Position numbers and translations under genes: made by a program. Source: an uncultured Clostridia bacterium (GTDB lineage: Bacteria > Bacillota > Clostridia > Oscillospirales > Acutalibacteraceae). Taken from it: a DNA stretch of 64,000 nt. The DNA is taken from contig CAKZZL010000035.1 of assembly GCA_937884995.1 (NCBI GenBank), positions 62,001-126,000 of the forward strand. Reading direction: 5' to 3'. The notes below the pieces were generated by a model. The model saw nothing but the letters and a program-made list of their open reading frames with translations, ran no database searches and was not told where the DNA came from. Positions 23,079-32,446 of this stretch are shown piece after piece. Numbering within the stretch: position 1 is the first letter of the stretch; the number at the start of each line of letters is the position of its first letter.

Positions 23079-23795
23079 ATGGTAAACGAGTTTTCAAGGT
23101 CGGAACTGCTTCTCGGAAAAGAGGCAATGAATATATTGAAAAATTCAAGAGTGGCAGTATTTGGTATCGGCGGTGTAGGCGGATATACAGCTGAAGCCCT
23201 CGCACGAAGCGGACTGGGGGCTCTTGACCTTATAGATAATGACCGGATATCGGTAACAAATATCAACAGGCAGATAATTGCAACACATTCAAGCCTGGGG
23301 ATGTATAAGGTGGATGCAGCAAAAGAGAGAATATTGGATATAAATCCGGAATGCAAGGTTGAAACATATAAAACATTCTTTTTGCCTGAAAACAGCAATG
23401 AATTTGATTTTTCAAAATATGATTATGTAGTTGATGCAATTGACACAGTTAAGGGGAAAATCGAGATTGTAAAATCAGCACAAAACGCAGGTGTGCCGGT
23501 GATAAGTTCTATGGGCGCAGGCAATAAAATCGAAGCTTCAGCTTTTGAAGTTGCAGATATTTTTAAGACAAGTGTTTGCCCGCTTGCAAAAGTCATGAGA
23601 AAGCTTTGCAAAGAAAACGGAATAAAGAAACTAAAGGTTGTTTATTCCAAGGAAAAGCCTATAACTCCTGCTGAAAGTGAAGAAAATATTAAAAAAAGGC
23701 AAGTGCCGGGTTCACTTGCTTTTGTACCTTCTGCAGCCGGCCTTATAATAGCCGGAGAAGTTGTTAAAGATTTGGTACGGCTTGAGAAGATCTAA
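23079..23795 (+). CDS. tcdA: tRNA threonylcarbamoyladenosine dehydratase (TcdA-like, ThiF/E1 fold)
   Basis: A 238-residue ThiF/HesA/MoeB-family enzyme. FGIGGVGGYTAEALARSG is the ATP-binding glycine loop; LIDNDRISVTNINRQI is the adenylation region; VVDAIDTVKGK, ISSMGAGNKIEAS and VPGSLAFVPSAAGLIIAG complete the TcdA pattern. TcdA converts t6A at tRNA position 37 to its cyclic form using ATP. It lies 10 bases after the Rrf2 gene in the same operon. The zinc CXXC pairs of ThiF and MoeB are absent, as usual in TcdA. Confidence 0.93.
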   Translation: MVNEFSRSELLLGKEAMNILKNSRVAVFGIGGVGGYTAEALARSGLGALDLIDNDRISVTNINRQIIATHSSLGMYKVDAAKERILDINPECKVETYKTFFLPENSNEFDFSKYDYVVDAIDTVKGKIEIVKSAQNAGVPVISSMGAGNKIEASAFEVADIFKTSVCPLAKVMRKLCKENGIKKLKVVYSKEKPITPAESEENIKKRQVPGSLAFVPSAAGLIIAGEVVKDLVRLEKI

Positions 23796-23812
23796 GATAG
23801 ACGGAGAAAACT

Positions 23813-24934
23813 ATGCTGAAATTTAATGAAAACGGAAAATTCCGTATAATGCAGATTGCGGATATACAAGATACCGCAAATGTCTCACCTGATACCATTA
23901 ATCTCATAAGCAGAGCCATAGAAAGCGAAAAGCCAGACCTTGTCATATTCTCCGGAGATCAAATATACGGACTTGCGCCTTCCTTTATCGGCAATTCATA
24001 TGAGAAAGTAAAAAACTCCATAAATACAATATTAAAACCGGTGGTTGACGCAGGTATAGCCTTTACCTATGTTTACGGCAATCACGATGATAATCGTTTT
24101 GCACTCTCCAAGGAAGAACAATTTAAGATATATAAAGATAATCCTTTGTGTCTTGCTTTTAATGCAGATGATAATATAGAAGGATATTGCAATCATAACC
24201 TTCTTGTAAAAGACAGAAACGGCAAAGACTGCATGAATATCTACCTTATTGACAGTCTGAGTATGGATATAGGCGGAGACAGCCCGCCGGTATCAGAGTC
24301 GCAAATTGAGTGGTATAGAAAAACCCGTGATAAGCTCTATGCAGATAACAAAAAATACATACCTTCAATAGTCTTTCAACATATACCTGTGCCGGAAGTA
24401 TATAATCTTTTGATTAAGAATGATAAGAAGACAGCCGGATATGTAAGAGGATATGATCAGTATGCAGGCTATTATACAATAGATAAAGACAATTGCAGAA
24501 ATTATGAAAAGTCATTTATAGGGGAGTCACCCGCAGTTCCCTTCAAAAACGGCGGAGAGTTTGATGCATTCAAGGAATGCGGAGATGTTTTTTCCGTATA
24601 TTACGGACATGACCATGCGAATAGTTTTGTCGGCAGGTATCAGGGTATAGATTTAGGCTACACTCAGGGTGTAGGTTTTAATACATACGGACCTGCATAT
24701 AAAAGAGGAGTACGTGTTTTTGAATTTGATGAAAAGAATCCAGCGGAATATGAAACATATACTGTAACAGCAGAAGACTTTCCTGATTTTGAAGTCAGCG
24801 ATAAACTAAAATTTACTTTTATGAACAATGCACCTACTTCAGCTAAACAAGTGATACCGAAAATAGAAATAGGACTTGCTGTAATTGCTGTTACAAGCGT
24901 TTCTATAGCGATATATAAAAAGTTCAAAAAATAG
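23813..24934 (+). CDS. Calcineurin-like metallophosphoesterase with C-terminal membrane anchor
   Basis: A 373-residue metallophosphoesterase. Metal-binding motifs are IMQIADIQD, VIFSGDQIYG, VYGNHDDNRF, FQHIPVPE and YYGHDHANSF. There is no signal peptide. The C-terminus has one hydrophobic helix (IGLAVIAVTSVSIAIY) ending KKFKK, so it may be tail-anchored with the enzyme in the cytoplasm. The substrate is unknown. It resembles the purple-acid-phosphatase-like group annotated as Sia1/DcrA-type phosphoesterases. Third gene of the Rrf2 operon, ending at a bidirectional terminator. Confidence 0.85.
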   Translation: MLKFNENGKFRIMQIADIQDTANVSPDTINLISRAIESEKPDLVIFSGDQIYGLAPSFIGNSYEKVKNSINTILKPVVDAGIAFTYVYGNHDDNRFALSKEEQFKIYKDNPLCLAFNADDNIEGYCNHNLLVKDRNGKDCMNIYLIDSLSMDIGGDSPPVSESQIEWYRKTRDKLYADNKKYIPSIVFQHIPVPEVYNLLIKNDKKTAGYVRGYDQYAGYYTIDKDNCRNYEKSFIGESPAVPFKNGGEFDAFKECGDVFSVYYGHDHANSFVGRYQGIDLGYTQGVGFNTYGPAYKRGVRVFEFDEKNPAEYETYTVTAEDFPDFEVSDKLKFTFMNNAPTSAKQVIPKIEIGLAVIAVTSVSIAIYKKFKK

Positions 24935-24940
24935 TTATAA

Positions 24941-24980
24941 AAAATCCCTTTAGAGTAAGCTGAACTCTAAAGGGAAAATT
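24941..24980. terminator. Bidirectional terminator between convergent operons
   Basis: TCCCTTTAGAGT (24945-24956) pairs perfectly with ACTCTAAAGGGA (24964-24975), flanked by an A run on the left and a T-rich stretch on the right. Confidence 0.9.
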
Positions 24981-25571
24981 TTATCTTTCTGTATCTTTTT
25001 TCTTCTTTATAATCCTATCAGCTACAAAGTGAAGTAAAATCTCTAAAAGGTATATCAATAGAGTCAGATACCATCCAATTCCGAGATTTTTGATAATGAA
25101 AGCAAAAGCTAATAAGACAATAGTATTTACTGCCGAGAAAATCAGATTTCGTATAAGACCATGCTTGGTTGATGAGAAAAGTGATGATACTATAACGGCA
25201 AGTGACAGCAGTATGACAAGTGCCATGCTGATAATCGGCAGCAAATATGCATCGGTATCAAGGCTTCCTTTTATTATACCCATTATAAGGCTTATAAGTG
25301 TCAAATCTTTATAGACCGGAAGGCACGTTGAAGCAAGGGGCGTGAAGAAAAGAACAAAACGTATAATCAAAATCGGTGAGGCAAAAGCCGAACTTATTAT
25401 CGTATCCTTGAATGCTTTTAGTTTCATTTCCTGGCGAAGTGATTCTGCTGCATCTGCCTCAAGTCTCTCATCAAGCTTGTAATATAAGATATCAACACCG
25501 CAATGAGGACAATTTTGCTTTAAATAAAACGGATTTAGTTTTTCTCCGCATTTTGGACATTTATTATTCAA
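24981..25571 (-). CDS. Zinc-ribbon membrane protein of the mannoside operon
   Basis: About 196 residues. It begins with a zinc ribbon (NKCPKCGEKLNPFYLKQNCPHCG) and continues with four or five hydrophobic segments and a charged tail KKKKDTER. The start is taken as TTG 25571, six bases after GGGAGGTG and overlapping the transporter gene by eight bases; ATG 25610 would run deeper into that gene without a ribosome site. Function unknown. Zinc-ribbon plus membrane helices are common in Bacillota as small regulatory or quality-control proteins. It is the last gene of the minus-strand glycan operon. Confidence 0.75.
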   Translation of the reverse strand: MNNKCPKCGEKLNPFYLKQNCPHCGVDILYYKLDERLEADAAESLRQEMKLKAFKDTIISSAFASPILIIRFVLFFTPLASTCLPVYKDLTLISLIMGIIKGSLDTDAYLLPIISMALVILLSLAVIVSSLFSSTKHGLIRNLIFSAVNTIVLLAFAFIIKNLGIGWYLTLLIYLLEILLHFVADRIIKKKKDTER

Positions 25572-27021
25572 CGACTTCACCTCCCGATACCTGCTGAGAA
25601 AGATCTTCATATCTTTCTTTTAAATCACTGCGTATCTGTGCAAGTTTATCGCCTGTAAGATTGTACCAGAAATATGGTATGATGCTTAGGACGCCTAAAA
25701 CGTAAGGAACAAGGCTGTAGAATGTCCAGATGAGCATATCGGTATGATCACCTTTAACAGCGGTTTGTTCTCCGTTTATTGTAACATAGCTTAAGCCTAT
25801 TATCGGCAATAAGGCGGTGGCAACAGAAGTGGAAATAGAACCTGTTAACTTGCTGATAAAGGTCAAAACAGAGAAGGAGACACCTTCATTTCTTTCGCCT
25901 GTCTTCCACTCCATATAGTCAATAGTATCACCTATCATTTCGGTGGGGATAACCATATTGATGGTATCAAAGAAACTGAATATTATATTTCGTATAATGA
26001 GCAATGGGAGTATAACTTTAACACTGCTGTAGTGACCGAGACCTATAAAGAAGACGAGTGTGGCAACAGAAAGTCTTGTGATTCCATTAAGAAAAACGAT
26101 CTGACGGTTATCAAATTTTTTCTTAAGCTTAGGTATTACAAGATAGGTTGCCCATCCGATAAGAGTCCCGGGCAGTCCTATTAAGAGCATAAGAGAGTTT
26201 ATGTTGATAACTTCTGCAAAATAATAGGTCTGGAATACTCCGGCTAAACCACTCAATGCTCCGATTATATTGCCGCATACGATGAGTAAAAGCGGCTTAT
26301 TCTTAAATAAAACCTTGAAGCCCTCGATTACGCTGGGCTCTTTTACTGTCTGCACCACTCTTTCTTTACAAAAGATACCTGATAAAGAAAAGAGAGCCAT
26401 ACCGAATGTTCCCGCTATAACTGCCATCAGGCAAAATACCTGAGCAAGTGAGAGCCCGATAATATGGTTGTTGCTTAAATCCATAAGCATAACCAATATC
26501 GTTGTTGAAAGGCCACCCACAATTCCGGATATGAATCTGGCACTTGAAATACAGCGTGTACGATCAGCCGGGTTTGGAGAAATTGCAGCACTCATTCCCC
26601 AAAAAGGAATATCTCCTATTGTATAGAAAAATTCCCAGATAAAGTATGAGATATACATATATATGATTTTTATCGTTATGCTTTTAACATCGGATAGAAT
26701 GAGCGGACCCGAGAAAAGCAAAATTGTCGTTATTGATAAGGGCAGGGGAACAAACAAAAGATAAGGGCGAAGTTTGCCGTAACGTGTTCTTGTCTTATCA
26801 ACGACAGCACCCATAATAGGGTCATTTATTGTATCCCAGATTCCTAAAAACAGGATCATTGTTGAAACCGCAGCAGCCGGTATACCGAATACTTTGGTAA
26901 AGAACATGGATAGATAGCCTCCCGCAACGAGGTTATATCCGAAAACCTGTCCGGCATTTGAAAAGCCGTATGCCAGTGTTTCCTTTGGACTTACATAGCG
27001 TTTTTGTTGATTATCCGCCAT
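25564..27021 (-). CDS. GPH-family sugar:cation symporter (MelB-like)
   Basis: A 485-residue, 12-helix major-facilitator transporter of the glycoside-pentoside-hexuronide group. The N-terminal ETLAYGFSNAGQVFGYNL, the loop LGIWDTINDPIMGAVVDKTRTRYGKLRPYLLF and the second-half IGDTIDYMEWKTGERNEGVSF are family signatures. The substrate is probably the glycoside degraded by the adjacent GH38 and GH4 enzymes. No PTS gene is present, so any phosphorylated sugar must be made inside the cell. The ATG follows GGGAG and lies 20 bases after the GH38 gene. Confidence 0.93.
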   Translation of the reverse strand: MADNQQKRYVSPKETLAYGFSNAGQVFGYNLVAGGYLSMFFTKVFGIPAAAVSTMILFLGIWDTINDPIMGAVVDKTRTRYGKLRPYLLFVPLPLSITTILLFSGPLILSDVKSITIKIIYMYISYFIWEFFYTIGDIPFWGMSAAISPNPADRTRCISSARFISGIVGGLSTTILVMLMDLSNNHIIGLSLAQVFCLMAVIAGTFGMALFSLSGIFCKERVVQTVKEPSVIEGFKVLFKNKPLLLIVCGNIIGALSGLAGVFQTYYFAEVININSLMLLIGLPGTLIGWATYLVIPKLKKKFDNRQIVFLNGITRLSVATLVFFIGLGHYSSVKVILPLLIIRNIIFSFFDTINMVIPTEMIGDTIDYMEWKTGERNEGVSFSVLTFISKLTGSISTSVATALLPIIGLSYVTINGEQTAVKGDHTDMLIWTFYSLVPYVLGVLSIIPYFWYNLTGDKLAQIRSDLKERYEDLSQQVSGGEVVE

Positions 27022-27041
27022 ACAAATTCTCCCTTATTCTT

Positions 27042-30000
27042 TTACTTGTTATATGTAGAATAATATCTGCCTTTATCATTCATATTTGAACGTTTCTTAT
27101 ATTCTTTATATTGCTTCATTTGCTCTTCATCCATTTCAAAAGTAAATGGCCTTTTTTCAACTTTTTCGAAAAGCTCAGTCGCAAGTTTGCATTCGGCAGC
27201 AGAAGAATCTGCTATGATTGAAAGGATGAGAATGTCATCATCATCTGGAAGATGAAGTTTAGCGTCATTTATATCAACTTCAACTATCCAGAAAAGAAGG
27301 CTCTTTGCTATCTCATCTCCGTTTTGAGAGTGACAATGGGTAAATTCAAGACCCAATCTGCCGTCTTTAATAAAGGCTGTTTCCTTGTAATCATACAAAT
27401 CCCAACCTGCATATCTTTCGCTGATGGAGTTTATTTTAAACTCTTTATCGTTGATTATTACTTTTTTATCATTCGAAAGTGCTCCGCAGAGTAAATAAAC
27501 CTTTTTCGTGCCTTCCGGAAGGCTTATGCTGCCACCTTTTGCAATCAATACTTTCTTATCTGCAGCAAGAGCATATGAACAGCCGAAAGATGTAAGATAA
27601 TCTGAAAGAAGCTCAGACGGAAGTGATAAGCCTATCTTGGGCAGTAAATCTTTCTTGACGGAATCATTGGCTGAATACGCATCCTGATTTCCTTCAAAGT
27701 CTATTGCTGAAGATGTGACGGAATCTTCCTTAAATCTTTGAGGGATAACGCTGAATGTTTTAACTGCATATTTATCGATTTTAAATATCAGCATGTTTTT
27801 CTCTAAGAAGGCATCGGAAATGGCTCTTTCATTTGCCAGACATTCGCTGGCAGACTTAATATTTGTCTCAAATGAAAAAGCACATTTGGCGTTTTCGTTA
27901 TTATTTATCTCATTGAAACGCAGGATAATGGAATCGTCATTTTCTGCTTTCTTCATGGCACGAAGGAGAACATTGTTGCCGACTATTTTGCCAAATGAAA
28001 ATTCATTGCCGAGTTTACCTTCATGTTTTGAAATGATGAATGCGGGCATTCTTTGATGGAAATCTTTTGCCAGTCTGTTTGTCCGGAGCAGATCGTCGTT
28101 TTCATGTGAGTATACGGCAAAGGCATATCTGTTTAATCCTAAATCCATCATAGACTGCATTGAGTCAATACGATAATTCTTCTTAGGTGTATGTAATACA
28201 GTAAGGCGAAGTGTGTTGTTGTCCTTTTTATCCCAGCTGTATTTTGAGTCACTGATTATAGAAACATTGACATTGCCGTCACTGAGATCAGCCCACTTCT
28301 GAGCAGGTACCTCATATAACTTTTCGGTTCTGTTTGTTCTCTTAATGGCTCCGAGGCCCAAATCAAAAGTTGCAAATTCATTATCTGCATTGAGAGAAAA
28401 CTCCTGCTTAGCTATCTTTGCTAATTCCTGCCAGAGAATTTCATTTTCAAAAGTCAGTATTTGTCCGTTCTCAGTAAGAGATATGATGCAGCTGAACTTA
28501 CTTCTGTTATATTCATAATCAAGTTTGATGCTGGCTCTTACAGGACCTGACTCAAGAATCTCACTCTTGACAAGCTGCGGATATGAAGCGCCTTCTAAAG
28601 CTTCGTCGTTAGGTATTTCCCATGCAGGCCATTCCTTGCTTCCGTTATAGTTATATATTGCAAGGACAATAGGTGATTTAAGCAACTGCTTATTGGATTT
28701 TTTATCCAATATTTCATATACATATCCGTCGTCATTAATGCTTGCCTTCAAAAAGCTGTTTTCAATTGCCTTCTCTGATACTTTTAACGAGCTTACGTTA
28801 TCTGTTTGTCCGGATGACAAATCAAAAATAGTATAGCTTAAAGACTTGGTATCAACTATTGCAATTAATGAATTATCAAGTTTTTGACAGGGATATATTT
28901 TCCCGTCTTTATCTTTCAATATATAGCTGTCTGCGTCAAATTTTCCTTCTATTTCGATTATATCAGTTCTGTCATATTCGCAAGGATTATTGATTAATAT
29001 GGCTGTCCCTTTAACCCAGCTGCTGTCCATAAAGGAAGAAATGTATTTGGCAGATGATTCATATTCTTGAATAAGCTCATTTATGCTTAATGCGTAGTCA
29101 TTCCATACCCGTTTGTATGCGCGTTGTACGGAGGTTCCTGTAAGGTCGTCATGAAATTGATGACGTATTATTCTTTTCCAACTTTTTTCAAAAACTTTCT
29201 GAGGATAGTCTCTGCCCAGTATATATGCGCAAACAGCGCTTCTCTCAGCTGTATCTGCAAGTTCTTCGCTACGGCGATTCCAACGCTTTGATATAGCGCG
29301 GGAAACATAACTGCCTACCGCATGAGTGGACATAACAAGCTCATTATCCCAGCTTGGAAGTTTTTCTTTTACACTGACATCGAGAGAGTCCATGGCATCA
29401 AAAAGTTCACTGGGACTTGATGAATAGACTAAAATATCAGAATTGTTATTTTCCTGCATCTCTTTTTCAAGTACTTTTACGCCGCGTGATTTCGGTGCGC
29501 CGCCTCTGTCACCTGTACCATGATAGACAGCTGTCATTGCGAGACCGTATTTTGCATTTTCAGCAAGTTTATCCGTTATGACCTGCCATTTCCGTATTTT
29601 ACTCAGTGTATGAGTATAACTGTGGGTGTTTAAGGATGCATAGACGAACTGACCGTCTACACCGTACCATTTTCCCAAATCAAAGGGAACACCGTATGCA
29701 CTGCCCCAGGCAAGCTTTTGCGTGGAAAATCCTTTAAGACCGGAATGCCTTGCTATAGTCGGAAGGGCATAGCCGAAGCCGAAACAGTCAGGCAAAAATA
29801 TGTCGTTGCTCTCTTTTGAAAAAGTCTTATTAAAATATCCGTTTCCATAAAGGATATTTCTGAACAAAGCTTCAGGAGACGGCACGTTGACATCACCGTT
29901 TTCATAAGCGGAACCGCACACATTCCATCTGCCCTCAGCCACATATTTCTTTACTTTCTCGAAAAGCTCAGGATAGTATTCCTCCATCAGTTCATAGCGA

Positions 30001-30167
30001 TAGGCGCCTTCGAAATTAAAACGATAATCCGGATATTTTTCAAAAAGTTTGAAGTTATCGGTCATTGTCCGGTAGATATATTTTCCTACGGTCGTTTCAA
30101 AATCCCAGCTCCAGATTGTATCAAGGTGGGCATTGGCAAGTGTATAAACTTCTTTTTTGTTATTCAT
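27042..30167 (-). CDS. Alpha-mannosidase, glycoside hydrolase family 38 (first copy)
   Basis: A 1041-residue cytoplasmic GH38 enzyme that removes alpha-linked mannose. The metal site has NAHLDTIWSWDFE near residue 15, and the nucleophile Asp lies in IFLPDCFGFGYALP. RIIRHQFHDDLTGTSVQRAY is the conserved helical region. The C-terminal half is the usual beta-sandwich. There is no signal peptide, so the substrate is imported first, probably by the GPH transporter encoded next. The ATG overlaps the PfkB gene by eight bases. Only distantly related to the second GH38 at 42952. Confidence 0.93.
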   Translation of the reverse strand: MNNKKEVYTLANAHLDTIWSWDFETTVGKYIYRTMTDNFKLFEKYPDYRFNFEGAYRYELMEEYYPELFEKVKKYVAEGRWNVCGSAYENGDVNVPSPEALFRNILYGNGYFNKTFSKESNDIFLPDCFGFGYALPTIARHSGLKGFSTQKLAWGSAYGVPFDLGKWYGVDGQFVYASLNTHSYTHTLSKIRKWQVITDKLAENAKYGLAMTAVYHGTGDRGGAPKSRGVKVLEKEMQENNNSDILVYSSSPSELFDAMDSLDVSVKEKLPSWDNELVMSTHAVGSYVSRAISKRWNRRSEELADTAERSAVCAYILGRDYPQKVFEKSWKRIIRHQFHDDLTGTSVQRAYKRVWNDYALSINELIQEYESSAKYISSFMDSSWVKGTAILINNPCEYDRTDIIEIEGKFDADSYILKDKDGKIYPCQKLDNSLIAIVDTKSLSYTIFDLSSGQTDNVSSLKVSEKAIENSFLKASINDDGYVYEILDKKSNKQLLKSPIVLAIYNYNGSKEWPAWEIPNDEALEGASYPQLVKSEILESGPVRASIKLDYEYNRSKFSCIISLTENGQILTFENEILWQELAKIAKQEFSLNADNEFATFDLGLGAIKRTNRTEKLYEVPAQKWADLSDGNVNVSIISDSKYSWDKKDNNTLRLTVLHTPKKNYRIDSMQSMMDLGLNRYAFAVYSHENDDLLRTNRLAKDFHQRMPAFIISKHEGKLGNEFSFGKIVGNNVLLRAMKKAENDDSIILRFNEINNNENAKCAFSFETNIKSASECLANERAISDAFLEKNMLIFKIDKYAVKTFSVIPQRFKEDSVTSSAIDFEGNQDAYSANDSVKKDLLPKIGLSLPSELLSDYLTSFGCSYALAADKKVLIAKGGSISLPEGTKKVYLLCGALSNDKKVIINDKEFKINSISERYAGWDLYDYKETAFIKDGRLGLEFTHCHSQNGDEIAKSLLFWIVEVDINDAKLHLPDDDDILILSIIADSSAAECKLATELFEKVEKRPFTFEMDEEQMKQYKEYKKRSNMNDKGRYYSTYNK

Positions 30168-31068
30168 GGCTTTTCCTCGCTTTTTTTAATAATTCTTTTT
30201 TGGTTAAATATGCCGTGAGAGCACCGACCCCGGTTACACATTTCCCTCCGGTGATATTGCCAAATAGCAGGCATTCATCTACCGGGCGTTCCATATATAC
30301 CCCGTAAGAAAAACCGGCTAAGAAAGCATCTCCTGCTCCTGTGGAATCAACATTAACAAAACTATCTATACTTTTTACAAATATTTTTTCACCATTGACT
30401 TTTGCAATACATCCGTCTTTATCCAGCTTTATAACCGGGGTGTCAAAATATTCAGATAACGCATCAAGTGCAGAGTCAATATCGCTGCAGCCGGTCATCT
30501 TCAGTGCTTCTTTTCTGTTAGGTGTGTAGTAATCAGCTATACGCAGGTAGTCCTTATACTTTTCAATCGACATATCGTCTTCCCAGCCCATATCGAGAAT
30601 AAGGAGGCTGCCTTCGTCATGAAGTTTTGCATATGTGTCATAAAAAGAGCCTGCTTGCATTAAAGTTATCTTTGAACCCCGGGCCATTTTGTAAAACAGC
30701 TCAGAACTTATGCTGTCAGATTCCATAGACGGCCTGCCGTAAGTGATGAAACTGCGGTCATCTTTTAAAATAACTGCTGATGTGATGTTTACGGGAATAT
30801 CATCTCCGTCATAGAGATTCAAAATCTCGACCCGGTTTTCTGCATATTTCTCTTTTGCAAAATTTGAAAAAATATCTTTACCGAGTTTTGTGGCAATCCT
30901 TGTTTCTATTCCAAGTCTTCCCAAATTTATTAAAGTGGCCGGAGTTCCTCCTCCGAGCTGCAACTCAAAACCCTTTGAATATACTTCTTCTCCGATGCTC
31001 GGAATTCTCGGCATACCGGTGTAAAGTAAGTCTATATTCGTAAGTCCTGCTCCTGCAATAAATGACAT
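30160..31068 (-). CDS. PfkB-family sugar kinase
   Basis: A 302-residue ribokinase-fold kinase. The N-terminal GGGTPATLINLGRLG and the C-terminal DSTGAGDAFLAGFSYG (anion hole and catalytic Asp) are the PfkB signatures. The substrate cannot be read from sequence. In this operon it could phosphorylate mannose or a glycoside to make the substrate of GH4. It starts one base after the GH4 stop (TGATATG), using AAAGGA inside the end of that gene, so the two are coupled. Confidence 0.9.
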   Translation of the reverse strand: MSFIAGAGLTNIDLLYTGMPRIPSIGEEVYSKGFELQLGGGTPATLINLGRLGIETRIATKLGKDIFSNFAKEKYAENRVEILNLYDGDDIPVNITSAVILKDDRSFITYGRPSMESDSISSELFYKMARGSKITLMQAGSFYDTYAKLHDEGSLLILDMGWEDDMSIEKYKDYLRIADYYTPNRKEALKMTGCSDIDSALDALSEYFDTPVIKLDKDGCIAKVNGEKIFVKSIDSFVNVDSTGAGDAFLAGFSYGVYMERPVDECLLFGNITGGKCVTGVGALTAYLTKKELLKKARKSHE

Positions 31069-31069
31069 A

Positions 31070-32434
31070 TCAGTTCCAGTCCTTTGTATATTCTTTGTTT
31101 AATATCATATATTCATTGATTAGTTTATCTGCTGTTTCATTGGAGTTTACAAGCGGATGTACCGCAAGCGCATCTCTTGCAACCGATATGGATTTTTCTC
31201 TGATTGCTTTTGATGCGAGTCTTTCATAAACTTTAACTTTCCGGATGAGTTCGAAATTGGATTCATCTATTTCATCAAAACGATGAGGAATAACATTGCC
31301 GCCTGATATATCGCATGTTATCTCCACAACATCATTATATTCAAGACCTGCTATAGCACCCATATTTAAACTGCATAGTATCATGCTGTCGGATAATGAC
31401 TTTGATTCTATCTCAATAAACTTCAAAGCGACGCCTGCATAACCGCCGTTGTCACGAGAATGGATATCAAATGTCCAGTTGCCTTCACGCTTTATGCCTG
31501 TCTCTTCGGCCATATAATTGTTCTCACGCTGACCGTACCATTTCTCAAAAATCTTAAGAGCCTTATCAAAATCATTATCGATATCTATCTCTTTGAGCTC
31601 GGCTATCATGGATTTGTTGATTTCACAAATCTGTTCGCCTCTTGTCTTCTTTGCGTTTAATATATTCTTTAATGACTTTTCAGGATAGTAAAAGTAAAAG
31701 AGATATTCGTTGGGTATGCAGCCTTTTTTTTGGAGCAATGATTTTTCAAAATATCTTAAATCTGTTTTTGTATATGCTTCATCGTTGTTTATAAGGTCCG
31801 GCATAATGTCTTTGCCGTCTAAGATAACAGATTTGAAAAAGGATAAATGGTTCAGTCCGTAAACTTCGCCTCTCACAGAGCCTTCCGGCGCGTTATATAG
31901 AGCGGCAAAACTGTTTAGCATTCCGGTAGGAGCATCACATATACCATAAGTAAAGTCATAGCCCATATCACGTAGCGTCTGGCTTACGACACCTGCAGGA
32001 TTTGTGAAATTGAAAACTTTGCAGGAAGGCTTTGCATATTTTTTTATCTGCTCGCAATATTGCGCAAGAACGTTTACACTGCGTATTGCAAATGAGAAAC
32101 CGGCAGCGCCTGTTGTCTCCTGACCGATAACACCGTTGGAAAGAGCGATTCTTTCGTCCCTGACACGCATTTCATCTCCGCCCTCACGGATGGTCGTTAT
32201 TACATAATCTGCATCTGTTACAGCCTTAATACTGTCATCTGTCACTTCAAATTGCAAATCCGGATTTATCTCATATGCAACATGCTTTGCCATCTTGCCG
32301 AAGATGTCAAGTTTTTCCGTGTTGTTGTCCATAAAGCTGACAATCTCTATTCCCAGTTCCTCAGACCTTTGAGCAAGACTTTTTGCAAGAAACATGGAAC
32401 GAACTCCGCCACCGCCGATTACTGCCAGTTTCAT
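31070..32434 (-). CDS. Glycoside hydrolase family 4 (6-phospho-glycosidase-like)
   Basis: A 454-residue GH4 enzyme, which hydrolyses glycosides by an NAD- and Mn-dependent oxidation-elimination route. The Rossmann start is KLAVIGGGGVRSMFLAKSL; VIGQETTGAAGFSFAIR is the family motif; NFTNPAG, GICDAPTG (metal Cys) and GLNHLSFFK (metal His) are present. CDAP rather than CHSV suggests the 6-phospho-beta-glucosidase branch, but the exact substrate is open. GGAGGT precedes the ATG by seven bases. Its partners are the kinase downstream and the phosphoesterase upstream. Confidence 0.9.
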   Translation of the reverse strand: MKLAVIGGGGVRSMFLAKSLAQRSEELGIEIVSFMDNNTEKLDIFGKMAKHVAYEINPDLQFEVTDDSIKAVTDADYVITTIREGGDEMRVRDERIALSNGVIGQETTGAAGFSFAIRSVNVLAQYCEQIKKYAKPSCKVFNFTNPAGVVSQTLRDMGYDFTYGICDAPTGMLNSFAALYNAPEGSVRGEVYGLNHLSFFKSVILDGKDIMPDLINNDEAYTKTDLRYFEKSLLQKKGCIPNEYLFYFYYPEKSLKNILNAKKTRGEQICEINKSMIAELKEIDIDNDFDKALKIFEKWYGQRENNYMAEETGIKREGNWTFDIHSRDNGGYAGVALKFIEIESKSLSDSMILCSLNMGAIAGLEYNDVVEITCDISGGNVIPHRFDEIDESNFELIRKVKVYERLASKAIREKSISVARDALAVHPLVNSNETADKLINEYMILNKEYTKDWN

Positions 32435-32446
32435 TTTATACCTCCG

